Below, piece after piece: positions 6,569 to 13,931 of a stretch of DNA of 14,518 nucleotides. The stretch spans positions 1 to 14,518 of the forward strand of contig JAHHRQ010000043.1 in NCBI GenBank assembly GCA_020025715.1. Direction: 5' to 3'. The notes below the pieces were generated by a model. The model was not told the DNA's origin. It did no database searches and worked only from the letters and a program-made list of their open reading frames with translations. How positions within the stretch are numbered: position 1 is the first letter of the stretch; every line of letters begins with the position of its first letter. This DNA is from Oscillospiraceae bacterium (GTDB lineage Bacteria; Bacillota; Clostridia; Oscillospirales; Oscillospiraceae). The position numbers and the translations under genes are program-made.

Positions 6569-8581
6569 TTATTCCTGTTCAGCTGCCTTCTTGGCCTCTT
6601 CGATAACCTTCTGCTGAACGTTGCCGGGGGCTTCCTCGTAACGGACAAACTTAAGGGTGAAGGAACCGCGGCCCTGAGTCATGGAGCGCAGGTCTATTGT
6701 GTAGGTGCTCATCTCGGCCATAGGAACTTCGGCTTCAACGGTCTGCATACCGTCCTCAGCGGTCATGCCCAGAACGGTACCGCGGCGCTTGGAGCTGATG
6801 TCGCTCATAATATCGCCCAGACTTGCGTCGGGAATGGTGACGTTCAGAAGTCCGATAGGCTCAAGAATGGTGGGCTTTGCCTTGGGAATACCGTCCTGAT
6901 ATGCAAGGCGGGCGGCAGTCTGGAATGCCATATCATTGGAGTCAACGGGGTGGTAGGAGCCATCGTACAGAGTGGCTTTCAGACCGACCAGAGGATAGCC
7001 TGCCAGAACACCCTTAGTGACTGCGTTTCTAAGTCCCTTTTCAACGCTGGGGAAGAAGTTTTTAGGAACGGAACCGCCGAATACTTCCTCGGCAAAGATC
7101 ATGTCGTCCTGCTCTTCCTGAGGCTCAAAGCGAATCCAGACATCACCGAACTGACCGGAACCGCCTGACTGCTTCTTGTGGCGTCCGTGGGCTTCAACTT
7201 TAGCCTTAATCTTTTCGCGGTATGCAACCTTTGCGGGCAGAAGCTCGGTTTCCACGTTGAAGCGGCTGCGGAGCTTTGCGCAAAGTACGTCTACCTGAAT
7301 ATCGCCTGCGCCGGAAATGACCATCTGGTGAGTCTCGGCGTTATTATCCAGAGTAAAGGAAATATCTTCCTCGTTAAGTCTTGCAAGACCGGTAGCAATC
7401 TTATCATCCTGACCCTTAACTTTAGGTGCGATTGCCATGGAGTAGCAGGGCTCGGGAACAACGATACCGGGCAGAACTGCCTCACTCTTAAGGTCGGTAA
7501 TGGTATCGCCGGTGGCCCAATCCATTTTACCTACTGCAACTATATCGCCGCTGCATACTTCCTTAACCTCGGTGGGGTGTTTGCCGCACATGGTGTAAAG
7601 ACGGCCCAGCTTATCGCGGTTGGAGGTGCGGGCATTGCGCAGAGTCATATCAGCCTTAATCTCGCGTCCGAGGTTCTTAACAAAGCTGTACTTACCGAAC
7701 TGGTCGGATATGGTCTTAAATACAAAGCCCAGAATAAGATCATCGGGATTTGCGTTTCCGGCCTCAGCAGGGTCGGGAACGTAGTCAAGGACACCGCGAA
7801 GCAGAACCTCGGTACCGATATTCTTCATTGCGGAAGATGCAAATACGGGGACAACGTTTCTGTCCTTGATGCCGATTTTGATACCGAGATCGATGTCTTC
7901 CTCAGAAAGCTCCATGGCGTCAAAGAATTTCTCCATGAGTTCCTCAGTAGCGCCGGCAGCGGTCTCCATAAGACCCTCGCGAAGCTCCTCAACCTTATCT
8001 GCATCAGCGGCCGGAACTTCAATCTTTGCAGTCTTACCGTCCTTGGTCTGGTATGCAAGCTTATGTACTATATCTATAACGCCGGTTCCGTCAGACATAG
8101 GAATGGTTACGGGGCAGACAGTGCTGCCGAATTTCTCTTTCAGTGCATCAAGGCACTTGAAGTAGTCGCCGTTTTCCTCGTCGCACTTGGAGATGACGAA
8201 CATAGCGGGCAGATTTGCATTTTTAAGATATTTCCATGAGCGTTCTACACCGACGGAAATGCCGTCCTTTGCAGAGGCTACGATAACGCCGGTCTCAACA
8301 GCACGGAGGGCACAGTGTACTTCACCGACAAAGTCGAAGTATCCGGGGCAGTCCAGAACGTTAATTTTGTTGTTCCCATATCTCACAGGCGCAAGTGAGC
8401 TGGAGATACTGATCTGACGTTTGACTTCTTCAGCGTCATAATCGCAAACAGTGTTACCGTCACTAACTTTACCGAGGCGGTCAATTATACCGCCGACGAA
8501 CAGCATACTCTCGGCAAGACTGGTTTTACCACTGTTGCCATGGCCCATAAGGCAGATGTTACGAATGTTTTTGGTTTCCAT
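6569..8581 (-). CDS. Elongation factor G-like GTPase (FusA2 type)
   Basis: A 670-residue translational GTPase with the full five-domain layout of EF-G: G domain to about 275, domain II about 290-370, III about 390-460, IV to about 590 and V to the end. The ATG at 8581 follows a GAGAGGAAG ribosome site. Its GTP motifs differ from canonical EF-G. The P-loop is GHGNSGKT (13-20), switch I ends KRQISI where EF-G has ERGITI, G3 is DCPGYFDF (77-84) with Tyr where EF-G has the catalytic His, and G4 is SKCD (131-134) instead of NKxD. These point to the FusA2/EF-G-2 paralogue family, whose cellular role is unsettled, rather than the housekeeping fusA normally found beside rpsL/rpsG/tuf. A ribosome-associated GTPase is the likely role. 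It is a single gene with its own promoter and terminator. Confidence 0.93.
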   Translation of the reverse strand: METKNIRNICLMGHGNSGKTSLAESMLFVGGIIDRLGKVSDGNTVCDYDAEEVKRQISISSSLAPVRYGNNKINVLDCPGYFDFVGEVHCALRAVETGVIVASAKDGISVGVERSWKYLKNANLPAMFVISKCDEENGDYFKCLDALKEKFGSTVCPVTIPMSDGTGVIDIVHKLAYQTKDGKTAKIEVPAADADKVEELREGLMETAAGATEELMEKFFDAMELSEEDIDLGIKIGIKDRNVVPVFASSAMKNIGTEVLLRGVLDYVPDPAEAGNANPDDLILGFVFKTISDQFGKYSFVKNLGREIKADMTLRNARTSNRDKLGRLYTMCGKHPTEVKEVCSGDIVAVGKMDWATGDTITDLKSEAVLPGIVVPEPCYSMAIAPKVKGQDDKIATGLARLNEEDISFTLDNNAETHQMVISGAGDIQVDVLCAKLRSRFNVETELLPAKVAYREKIKAKVEAHGRHKKQSGGSGQFGDVWIRFEPQEEQDDMIFAEEVFGGSVPKNFFPSVEKGLRNAVTKGVLAGYPLVGLKATLYDGSYHPVDSNDMAFQTAARLAYQDGIPKAKPTILEPIGLLNVTIPDASLGDIMSDISSKRRGTVLGMTAEDGMQTVEAEVPMAEMSTYTIDLRSMTQGRGSFTLKFVRYEEAPGNVQQKVIEEAKKAAEQE

Positions 8582-8644
8582 TTGTTGCTTCCTCTCTGAT
8601 AGTTTAAACGTATATCTGAAACAGCTTTTTAAGCTTTCCAGTAA

Positions 8645-8661
8645 GTGTATATATTATACAC
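8645..8661. repeat. Palindrome over the EF-G-like gene's -10 box (possible operator)
   Basis: GTGTATA (8645-8651), TAT, TATACAC (8655-8661) is a perfect 7-bp dyad that covers the -10 hexamer. Its position would allow a dimeric repressor to block the promoter. No candidate regulator is adjacent, and A/T richness makes chance possible. Confidence 0.4.
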
Positions 8662-8682
8662 TATTTGTCAGTTTGTTTGCAA
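8653..8682 (-). promoter_or_regulatory. Promoter of the EF-G-like gene
   Basis: On the minus strand there is TTGCAA (8682-8677), an 18-nt spacer and a perfect TATAAT (8658-8653). It lies about 70 bases upstream of the ATG. Confidence 0.65.
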
Positions 8683-8761
8683 GTACAATATTGTGAAAAA
8701 CTCCAAAGAGTGAAACAAATTTTGGCGATTTTTCAGTTTTTTGAATAAATATTTAAAACGG

Positions 8762-8798
8762 AAATAAAAAATACAGGTCTTCCTATAAGAAAGACCTG
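8762..8798 (-). terminator. Intrinsic terminator of the pseudo-ATPase gene
   Basis: CAGGTCTT (8774-8781) pairs with AAGACCTG (8791-8798). On the minus strand the stem is followed by a T-rich tail (8773-8762). It lies about 20 bases after the stop at 8817. Confidence 0.82.
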
Positions 8799-8816
8799 CA
8801 TTCAGGATAATATGAT

Positions 8817-11702
8817 TTAGAATTTCAGGAAAAAGCTCAGTACAGCAACGGGTAAAAACCAGAGCAGCATGTAAAGGAGTATAAAACTTACTCCCACATA
8901 ACCGAGACTCAGGAATCTGATAAACACAGTCATGATGCCGAGAACTGCGGAAATAACGGTAATAAGAATGTTCAATCTTGTTGCAACGAACATGCTTCTA
9001 CCGGTATCTGCCATGTGGATAAGGGGTCCCAGACCCTCTCTGCACACAACAGCTGCCACGCGGCTGCGCTCGCCGGGCTTTGCTTCGGAAATCTTGAAGC
9101 GCTCCACATAAGGCGGGAAATCGTAACCGTCAGTTGCAAGATCAAAGCTTTCGTGGAGCATTTCGGGGCTTATATTGAAGTCACGAACTGCAAAAATCGG
9201 GTGCCGATTTGAACGCATAAGACCTACAAGAGCTTTGCGAACCTTATCGTCAGCGGTATACTTCATGTTAAATATACCGTATAAAATTCCGTCCACAGCA
9301 AGAAGCACAGAGCATTTCTCGATAAGGCGGAAGGGGAGCTGAACGTTCATAAGCCTCATAAGCTCGGTGCCGCCGCAAAGCACGGTTTCACCGTCTATTA
9401 TGCCCTTCATACCGCCGCCGGGGAGAAACTCAAAGTTTTCCACATGTTTTGGTGCACAGTGGTTTTTCTCCATAAGCTCACCGAAGCAGGAGGCAATACC
9501 TGCGCCGGACGCGCCTATCATTGTGCCTGCGTAGGAAATTATCTTTTCAGCGGAGGCGTTTGAGAAAATGCGGATGTCTTCGATTTTAACGCTGCCCTGA
9601 GGGAACAGATCTCTGTCAGTTACTACAAGGTTCTTGCTGGAACCTACTTCACAAAGTCCGGACCAGCCGGCGATAGCAGCGCCGCTGAAGAATATTCTTG
9701 CAGAACCTACAAAGTAGGGAAGTGCGAAGCACAGCAGTGCGCTTACAGGCACGGCAGGTGAAAGAATTGCAGTAAAAATGAATATAAATTCAGCCCAACT
9801 CTTTTTGGCAGCGCAGACAATGAGGGTCAGAAGCAGGCCGAAAATGAGAAGTAAGGGGCAGATTTTCTGGAAAATATTCTCATCCGGAGCCTCTTCTTCG
9901 CTGCGCCGGACAAAGCCTTTAGAAGGCATTCTGGATTTAAGAAGGGTAAGTCCGTCACCCTTTAAGCCGCTCTCACCGCTTATGGTATAGGACATTTTTC
10001 CGATTGCAGGAACTCTGAGGGATTTTCTAAGCCCTTTTGCACTCAGAAGAGATGAACCTAAAATTCCAAGCAAGGATAAAGACGAGAGAACACACAAAGG
10101 AGTGTGGGCAGTTCCGAAGCTTCCGGAGCTTACGGCTACTGCATCAATGCTTGTGAGCAGACACAGCACTGTTGCCATGGAGTCTGCGCCGAAATGTCCT
10201 CTGAATATCTTCAAAATTGCATTTGTAACTACATCAAGGCTCATTACCATAATCCCGAGCTGGAGTGCCATGCACATGGCGGCCTGAACCTTAAGGGTTT
10301 TCAGCATACCGGGCAGGGGGAAACCAAGGGAAATATAGGTAAGTATTGCCAGAAGTATCAGAGATATACGGAAACGCAGCTTTAAAGAGTGGATAAAGGA
10401 ACCATAATACTTTGAAGCTGACATGGGAGCAACTTCAGGTCCCAGATCCTCATCGCTATCCTCAATAGTACCGCCGTCGGCAACTGCGGCACCGGGATTT
10501 CTCAGCTTGTATATTACACCGGTAACAAGACCCAGCAGGTATTCCTTGAAGCTGGGGAAGTCATCGTCATATGACAGAGGCTCTTTGGGAGCGCTGTAAT
10601 CATTGAAAGGAGCATAGCTTCCGGTGCTGTCGGTAAAGTCCTTAAAGTCTACACTGCCGATGTATTCACGGCCTTCGTCATTAAAGTCAGGTTCGGAGTT
10701 TTCCTGCTCTTTTTCTTCTTCGGCGGCCCGGTCTTTTTTCCACAGCTTTTTGCCAAAGCGCTTTTTACGGGGCTTTTCTTCCTCCGGCTCCTCTGTTTCT
10801 TCCTCATCAGTTTCAGAGGCATACTCCATTGGGGGAGTTTCCGGCACGGGAATGTAGTTTGGCTGAACAGGCGGGATATAGTTTTCGTCGGGGCTTAAGT
10901 CAAGCTCACGGCCGCCGTAAACCATAGTTTTTTTCTTTTTTCCGCCCAGATTAAAGCGAGGGTCGAACTCCTCAGCCGCAGGCTCTTCTTCACCGGAAGG
11001 CACCAGCTCATCGTAGTATTCTTCACCCTCGTCAGCGTAACGGGTATTGTCATAATACTCATCTCCCTGAGGGTACTGAGTATCATTATAATAATCTTCG
11101 TCCTCAGTATACTGAGCATCGTCGTAATACTCGCCGTCATCAGCATACTGCTCATCACCGTAATACTCTCCGTCTTCGGCGTACCGGGTATTTTCTGAGT
11201 ACTCTTCACCTTCGTAATACTCATCGCCATCGGCGTACTGGTCGTCGTAATACTCTTCACCGTCGGCGTACTGGTCGTCGTAATACTCATCGCCCTCGGC
11301 ATACTGAGCATCATCATAATACTCATCGCCCTCGGTATACAGACCGTCATCGTAATACTCGCCGTTCTGGTCGGCGTACTGGGTATTATCGTAATATTCT
11401 TCGCTGTACTGTGCATTATCTGCACTATCGTCCTCGTTTACCGCAGCGTATTTACTGCTGTTTCCGGGGATGTACTCTCTGACTTCGTCTGTCTTAAAGC
11501 CTGAACGGCCTTTGGGGTTATATACTTTTACCCCGTCGTCGTCAAGCTGTGAGTCGCTGTCGAACCCTGCACTCTGCATACCGGGCTGTCCGGTTATTGC
11601 GTTATCATGCTCGGCCTGCTGCCGTAATTCGTATTCAGCGAGAATATCGTCTACCGATACATCATATTCATTTTTTCTCATCATATCCTGATCAGTGGCC
11701 AT
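8817..11702 (-). CDS. Large membrane protein: acidic Tyr-rich repeat region fused to a degenerate P-type ATPase
   Basis: A 961-residue protein. Residues 1-430 look cytosolic and disordered: a short conserved-looking head (VSVDDILAEYELRQQAE, 15-31), about eleven Glu-Tyr-Tyr-Asp repeats (101-237), a KKKK patch, Pro-rich PNYIPVPETPP, and an acidic-then-basic stretch (295-330). Residues about 440-960 follow a P1-type ATPase. Membrane segments lie near 446-462, 474-498, 508-525, 537-553, 614-631, 637-665, 910-930 and 935-958. The part before the P domain, AILSPAVPVSALLCFALP, resembles the CPC-containing helix without its cysteines. NLVVTDRDLF (691-700) stands where VVFDKTGTLT should be. FLPGGGMKG and LCGG (759-778) resemble the N domain. 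FAVRDF (837-842) replaces TGD, and the GDGxND motif is unrecognisable. It probably cannot pump ions and I infer a scaffold or sensor. The ribosome site is weak (AAAGG, 11 nt); Met7 or Met8 could be the start. It lies 64 bases after rlmB with no terminator between. Confidence 0.85.
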   Translation of the reverse strand: MATDQDMMRKNEYDVSVDDILAEYELRQQAEHDNAITGQPGMQSAGFDSDSQLDDDGVKVYNPKGRSGFKTDEVREYIPGNSSKYAAVNEDDSADNAQYSEEYYDNTQYADQNGEYYDDGLYTEGDEYYDDAQYAEGDEYYDDQYADGEEYYDDQYADGDEYYEGEEYSENTRYAEDGEYYGDEQYADDGEYYDDAQYTEDEDYYNDTQYPQGDEYYDNTRYADEGEEYYDELVPSGEEEPAAEEFDPRFNLGGKKKKTMVYGGRELDLSPDENYIPPVQPNYIPVPETPPMEYASETDEEETEEPEEEKPRKKRFGKKLWKKDRAAEEEKEQENSEPDFNDEGREYIGSVDFKDFTDSTGSYAPFNDYSAPKEPLSYDDDFPSFKEYLLGLVTGVIYKLRNPGAAVADGGTIEDSDEDLGPEVAPMSASKYYGSFIHSLKLRFRISLILLAILTYISLGFPLPGMLKTLKVQAAMCMALQLGIMVMSLDVVTNAILKIFRGHFGADSMATVLCLLTSIDAVAVSSGSFGTAHTPLCVLSSLSLLGILGSSLLSAKGLRKSLRVPAIGKMSYTISGESGLKGDGLTLLKSRMPSKGFVRRSEEEAPDENIFQKICPLLLIFGLLLTLIVCAAKKSWAEFIFIFTAILSPAVPVSALLCFALPYFVGSARIFFSGAAIAGWSGLCEVGSSKNLVVTDRDLFPQGSVKIEDIRIFSNASAEKIISYAGTMIGASGAGIASCFGELMEKNHCAPKHVENFEFLPGGGMKGIIDGETVLCGGTELMRLMNVQLPFRLIEKCSVLLAVDGILYGIFNMKYTADDKVRKALVGLMRSNRHPIFAVRDFNISPEMLHESFDLATDGYDFPPYVERFKISEAKPGERSRVAAVVCREGLGPLIHMADTGRSMFVATRLNILITVISAVLGIMTVFIRFLSLGYVGVSFILLYMLLWFLPVAVLSFFLKF
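10992..11402 (-). repeat. Intragenic tandem repeats encoding Glu-Tyr-Tyr-Asp units
   Basis: About eleven imperfect units of 11-18 codons encode variants of EYYDDxQYAxGD (residues 101-237 of the large membrane protein). Two neighbouring units, EYYDDQYADGE and EYYDDQYADGD, are nearly identical in DNA, which suggests recent duplication. All units keep the reading frame. Confidence 0.9.
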
Positions 11703-11766
11703 TTTTGTCTCTGCCTTTCGGGATTATTCCTGAGAATAATTATGGAATAAATTAGTTAAAATAAAA

Positions 11767-12522
11767 TTATAAACTGCGCTGTCTTAAAACCTCATACATT
11801 GTTACTGCCGCAGCAGCGGAAGCGTTAAGAGAGGTAACTTTGCCCTTCATGGGAAGGCTTACAATAAAATCGCAGCGCTCACGTACAAGTCTGCCCATGC
11901 CGTCACCCTCGGAACCTATAACAAGGGCCAGAGGACCGGTGAAATCGGTGTGCCAGAGGTCGGCACTGCCTTCTGCGGCGGTACCGTAAATCCAGAGGCC
12001 TTTTTCCTTAAGCTCGTTTAAAACGGCGGGGATGTTGGCAACTCTGGCGATTGCAGCATGTTCGGCGGCACCGGCGCTGGCTTTATCAACAATAGCGGTA
12101 AGACCTGCGCTGCGGCGCTTGGGGATAATAAGACCGTGAGCACCTACGCACTCTGCGGAACGGATGATAGCGCCCAGATTGTGAGGGTCGCTGATTTCGT
12201 CGCAAACTATGATGAAAGGAGCTTCGCCTCGCTCTTCTGCGATTGCGAGAATATCATCAACGGTGCTGTACTCACGGAGACCGGCAAGAGCGATAACGCC
12301 CTGATGAGCTTTAGTAACGCTCATGAAGTCAAGCTTCTTTCTGTCAGCCTCAACTACTACTATGCCCTTTGCACGGGCTTTAGATGCAATAAAGCCCAGA
12401 GTGGAATCAACATCACCGCGGGCTATGAATATTTTATCTATGGCGCGGCCCGCTCTCAGGGCCTCTATAACGGCATTTCTGCCTTCAATAAGTTCGTTTT
12501 TAACTTCGTTATCTCTGTCCAT
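11767..12522 (-). CDS. rlmB: 23S rRNA (guanosine-2'-O-)-methyltransferase RlmB (SpoU/TrmH family)
   Basis: A 251-residue SAM-dependent enzyme of the SPOUT knot class; RlmB methylates the 2'-OH of G2251 (E. coli numbering) in the 23S rRNA P-loop. The N-terminal substrate-binding domain (about 9-85) starts with IEGRNAVIEAL and ends with HQGVIALAG (73-81). The three SpoU motifs are present: DPHNLGAIIRSAE (112-124, with Asn115 and catalytic Arg121), VIGSEGDGM (201-209), and LPMKGKVTSLNASAAAAV (223-240). The length is normal, so it should be active. The ATG at 12522 follows a CGGAG site by 11 nt. Other SpoU enzymes act on tRNA, but the N-terminal domain favours RlmB. It lies upstream of the large pseudo-ATPase gene on the same strand and is probably co-transcribed with it. 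Confidence 0.94.
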   Translation of the reverse strand: MDRDNEVKNELIEGRNAVIEALRAGRAIDKIFIARGDVDSTLGFIASKARAKGIVVVEADRKKLDFMSVTKAHQGVIALAGLREYSTVDDILAIAEERGEAPFIIVCDEISDPHNLGAIIRSAECVGAHGLIIPKRRSAGLTAIVDKASAGAAEHAAIARVANIPAVLNELKEKGLWIYGTAAEGSADLWHTDFTGPLALVIGSEGDGMGRLVRERCDFIVSLPMKGKVTSLNASAAAAVTMYEVLRQRSL

Positions 12523-12557
12523 GGGTATACTACTCCGAATTCTATGTATTTAACTGC

Positions 12558-12566
12558 ATAATATCA
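12558..12566 (-). promoter_or_regulatory. Extended -10 element for rlmB
   Basis: On the minus strand TGATATTAT (12566-12558) is a TGn-extended -10, 36 bases upstream of the rlmB ATG. I find no good -35 at 17 nt; an extended -10 can work without one. Confidence 0.5.
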
Positions 12567-12621
12567 CAACATTATGTAAATTAAAAGTGTTATTTTAATT
12601 ATTTACAAAATTTTATAGACT

Positions 12622-12649
12622 TTGCGCTTGCAAAAGGCTATTATATAAG
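12622..12649 (+). promoter_or_regulatory. Possible promoter of the rhomboid-like gene
   Basis: TTGCGC (12622-12627), a 16-nt spacer and TATAAG (12644-12649), 42 bases upstream of the ATG at 12691. Both hexamers deviate from consensus. An AGGAG ribosome site follows at 12676-12680. Confidence 0.45.
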
Positions 12650-12690
12650 AAAATAATGGCTGTTTAGCCTTTTTCAGGAGAGATTATTTA

Positions 12691-13524
12691 ATGAGAGACC
12701 CGATGAACCATATAGAGCGCTTCTGCTATAAGCACCCTAATTTCGGAATTCCCAACCTGATGAAATATATCACGGTTGCAAATGTAGGATTCTGGATTAT
12801 AGGTGCTATAAATCCATTGTTTTTGAGCTATTTAAGCTTTGATCCTTATGCTATACTCCACGGGCAGGTCTGGCGTCTTGTGAGCTTTATGCTCTATCCG
12901 CCCAGCTCCGGACTTTTTGCGCTGCTTGCGTTTTACTTCTATTACTGGATAGGAAACACCTTGCAGCAGTATTGGGGAACACCGCAGTTTAATATATACT
13001 TCTTTACCGGTGTAATCCTTACTATTGTTTATGGCTTTGTTATCTACTTCATTACCGGAATTTCCATACGCCTTACCTCAACCTTTATCTACCTTTCCAT
13101 GTTCTTCTCCTTTGCGGCTCTTTTCCCCGACATGGAGGTACTGCTGTTCTTCATTCTACCTATTAAAATAAAGTACCTTGCCATATTTGACGGCGTGTTC
13201 TTTATTTTCAGCATTATTACCGATCCCTTCCCCCTAAATCTGCTGCCTCTGGTTGCTGTGTTGAACTTCCTGATTTTCTGCGGCGGAGATTTAATCCGCA
13301 ACGCAAGACCCAGAAAGGTTTCTTCCAATTCAGTAAACTTCCGCAAGGCTTCAAGGGAGATAAGGAAAGAGCAGAAGCAGAAGCTTTACACTCATAAGTG
13401 TGAAGTCTGCGGCAGAACCGATGCTGACTTCCCCAATCTGGAATTCAGATATTGCTCCCGCTGTGCAGGCTACCATTGCTTCTGTGAGGATCATATAAAC
13501 AATCATATACATTTTACAGAGTAA
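12691..13524 (+). CDS. Rhomboid-fold membrane protein lacking the protease dyad, with C-terminal zinc-binding tail
   Basis: A 277-residue protein; ATG 12691 lies 10 nt after AGGAG. Residues about 25-200 hold roughly six membrane segments in the rhomboid order. HGQVWRLVSFMLYP (57-70) matches the rhomboid loop-1 motif, and YYWIGNTLQQYWGTPQFNIY (84-103) matches its G-x-x-L-E-x-x-W-G segment. Where a protease has GxSGA, this protein has STFIYLSMFFSFAALFPD (130-147), with no Gly-x-Ser-Gly; no matching His is evident in the last membrane helix. It is therefore probably a rhomboid pseudoprotease, perhaps helping membrane-protein folding or turnover. Residues about 203-235 are a basic cytosolic linker. 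Residues 237-274 carry CEVC, CSRC and then HCFCEDH with more His, enough for one or two zinc sites. It is a single gene, divergent from rlmB and closed by a strong terminator. Confidence 0.87.
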   Translation: MRDPMNHIERFCYKHPNFGIPNLMKYITVANVGFWIIGAINPLFLSYLSFDPYAILHGQVWRLVSFMLYPPSSGLFALLAFYFYYWIGNTLQQYWGTPQFNIYFFTGVILTIVYGFVIYFITGISIRLTSTFIYLSMFFSFAALFPDMEVLLFFILPIKIKYLAIFDGVFFIFSIITDPFPLNLLPLVAVLNFLIFCGGDLIRNARPRKVSSNSVNFRKASREIRKEQKQKLYTHKCEVCGRTDADFPNLEFRYCSRCAGYHCFCEDHINNHIHFTE

Positions 13525-13534
13525 AAAATAAGAG

Positions 13535-13561
13535 AGCCGGCGGTAATCCGCCGGCTTTTTT
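13535..13561 (+). terminator. Intrinsic terminator of the rhomboid-like gene
   Basis: AGCCGGCGG (13535-13543), loop TAAT, CCGCCGGCT (13548-13556), then a T-run. It is a perfect GC-rich 9-bp stem, 10 bases after the stop. Confidence 0.93.
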
Positions 13562-13601
13562 AAAAAATTTCAAAAAAATTAGAAAAAATTGAAAATAGTG
13601 C

Positions 13602-13630
13602 TTGCATTTCCTAAAAGTATGTGCTATTAT
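13602..13630 (+). promoter_or_regulatory. tRNA-Pro promoter
   Basis: TTGCAT (13602-13607), a 17-nt spacer, then TATTAT (13625-13630) with an extended TGC. An overlapping TATAAT at 13628-13633 gives a 20-nt spacer, so I prefer the first reading. The leader contains a small CGCTG/CAGCG hairpin. Confidence 0.7.
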
Positions 13631-13670
13631 AATCAAGCGCTGAGGAAACAGCGAACAAAATAAAACAAAT

Positions 13671-13746
13671 CCGGGTGTAGCGCAGATGGTAGCGCGCTTG
13701 AATGGGGTTCAAGAGGCCGCTGGTTCGACTCCAGTCACTCGGACCA
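13671..13746 (+). tRNA. tRNA-Pro, anticodon GGG
   Basis: A full cloverleaf can be drawn. The acceptor CCGGGTG (13671-13677) pairs with CACTCGG (13736-13742) with one G-T wobble. The D arm is GCGC/GCGC with GG in the loop, the anticodon stem is CTTGA/TCAAG, and the 7-base loop ATGGGGT places GGG at 34-36. The T arm is GCTGG/CCAGT around TTCGACT, with discriminator A and an encoded CCA (13744-13746). Anticodon GGG reads the Pro codons CCC and CCU. Confidence 0.96.
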
Positions 13747-13784
13747 AAAAACACAAAGAACTTTTGTTCTTTGTGTTTTTTTTT
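13747..13784 (+). terminator. Intrinsic terminator of the tRNA-Pro gene
   Basis: ACACAAAGAAC (13751-13761), loop TTTT, GTTCTTTGTGT (13766-13776), flanked by an A-run and followed by a long T-run. It begins directly after the CCA end, so the tRNA is a single-gene transcript. Confidence 0.93.
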
Positions 13785-13931
13785 ATTTTATTCTGATAAT
13801 TAAAAAAAGCAGCCTGCTCTTTTGAATAAAAAACGCAAGGAAGCTTTTTTATTTAAAAGCTAAGAAGTCTGCATTGTACACGACCGGCTGTATTATTTTA
13901 TTACCAAATCAAAATCTGGAAGGTTATGAAT

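Noticed and set aside
7178..8239. A 353-codon plus-strand open frame opposite the EF-G-like gene
   Set aside because: It is the antisense shadow of a well-conserved gene. It has no ribosome site, and the Leu/Asn/Cys-rich protein resembles no family.
11040..11400. Periodic repeats that could suggest a CRISPR array
   Set aside because: The units vary in length, are in frame, and encode related peptides; there are no identical repeats with unique spacers.
10895..11425. A 176-codon minus-strand frame overlapping the repeat region
   Set aside because: It is a second frame of the repetitive DNA and gives Ser/Thr/Ile/Met-rich low-complexity sequence. The other frame encodes the full 961-residue protein.
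11724..11741. ATTATTC/GAATAAT dyad in the rlmB to pseudo-ATPase gap
   Set aside because: The short A/T stem has no T-run, so it does not look like a terminator, and there is no other sign of function.
12058..12561. A 167-codon plus-strand frame opposite rlmB
   Set aside because: It is antisense to conserved SpoU motifs and has no ribosome site or family likeness.
13840..13861. Inverted repeat AGCTTTT/AAAAGCT before the GNAT gene
   Set aside because: It is A/T-only apart from two GC pairs and has no T-run at its end in either direction, so I cannot call it a terminator or operator.
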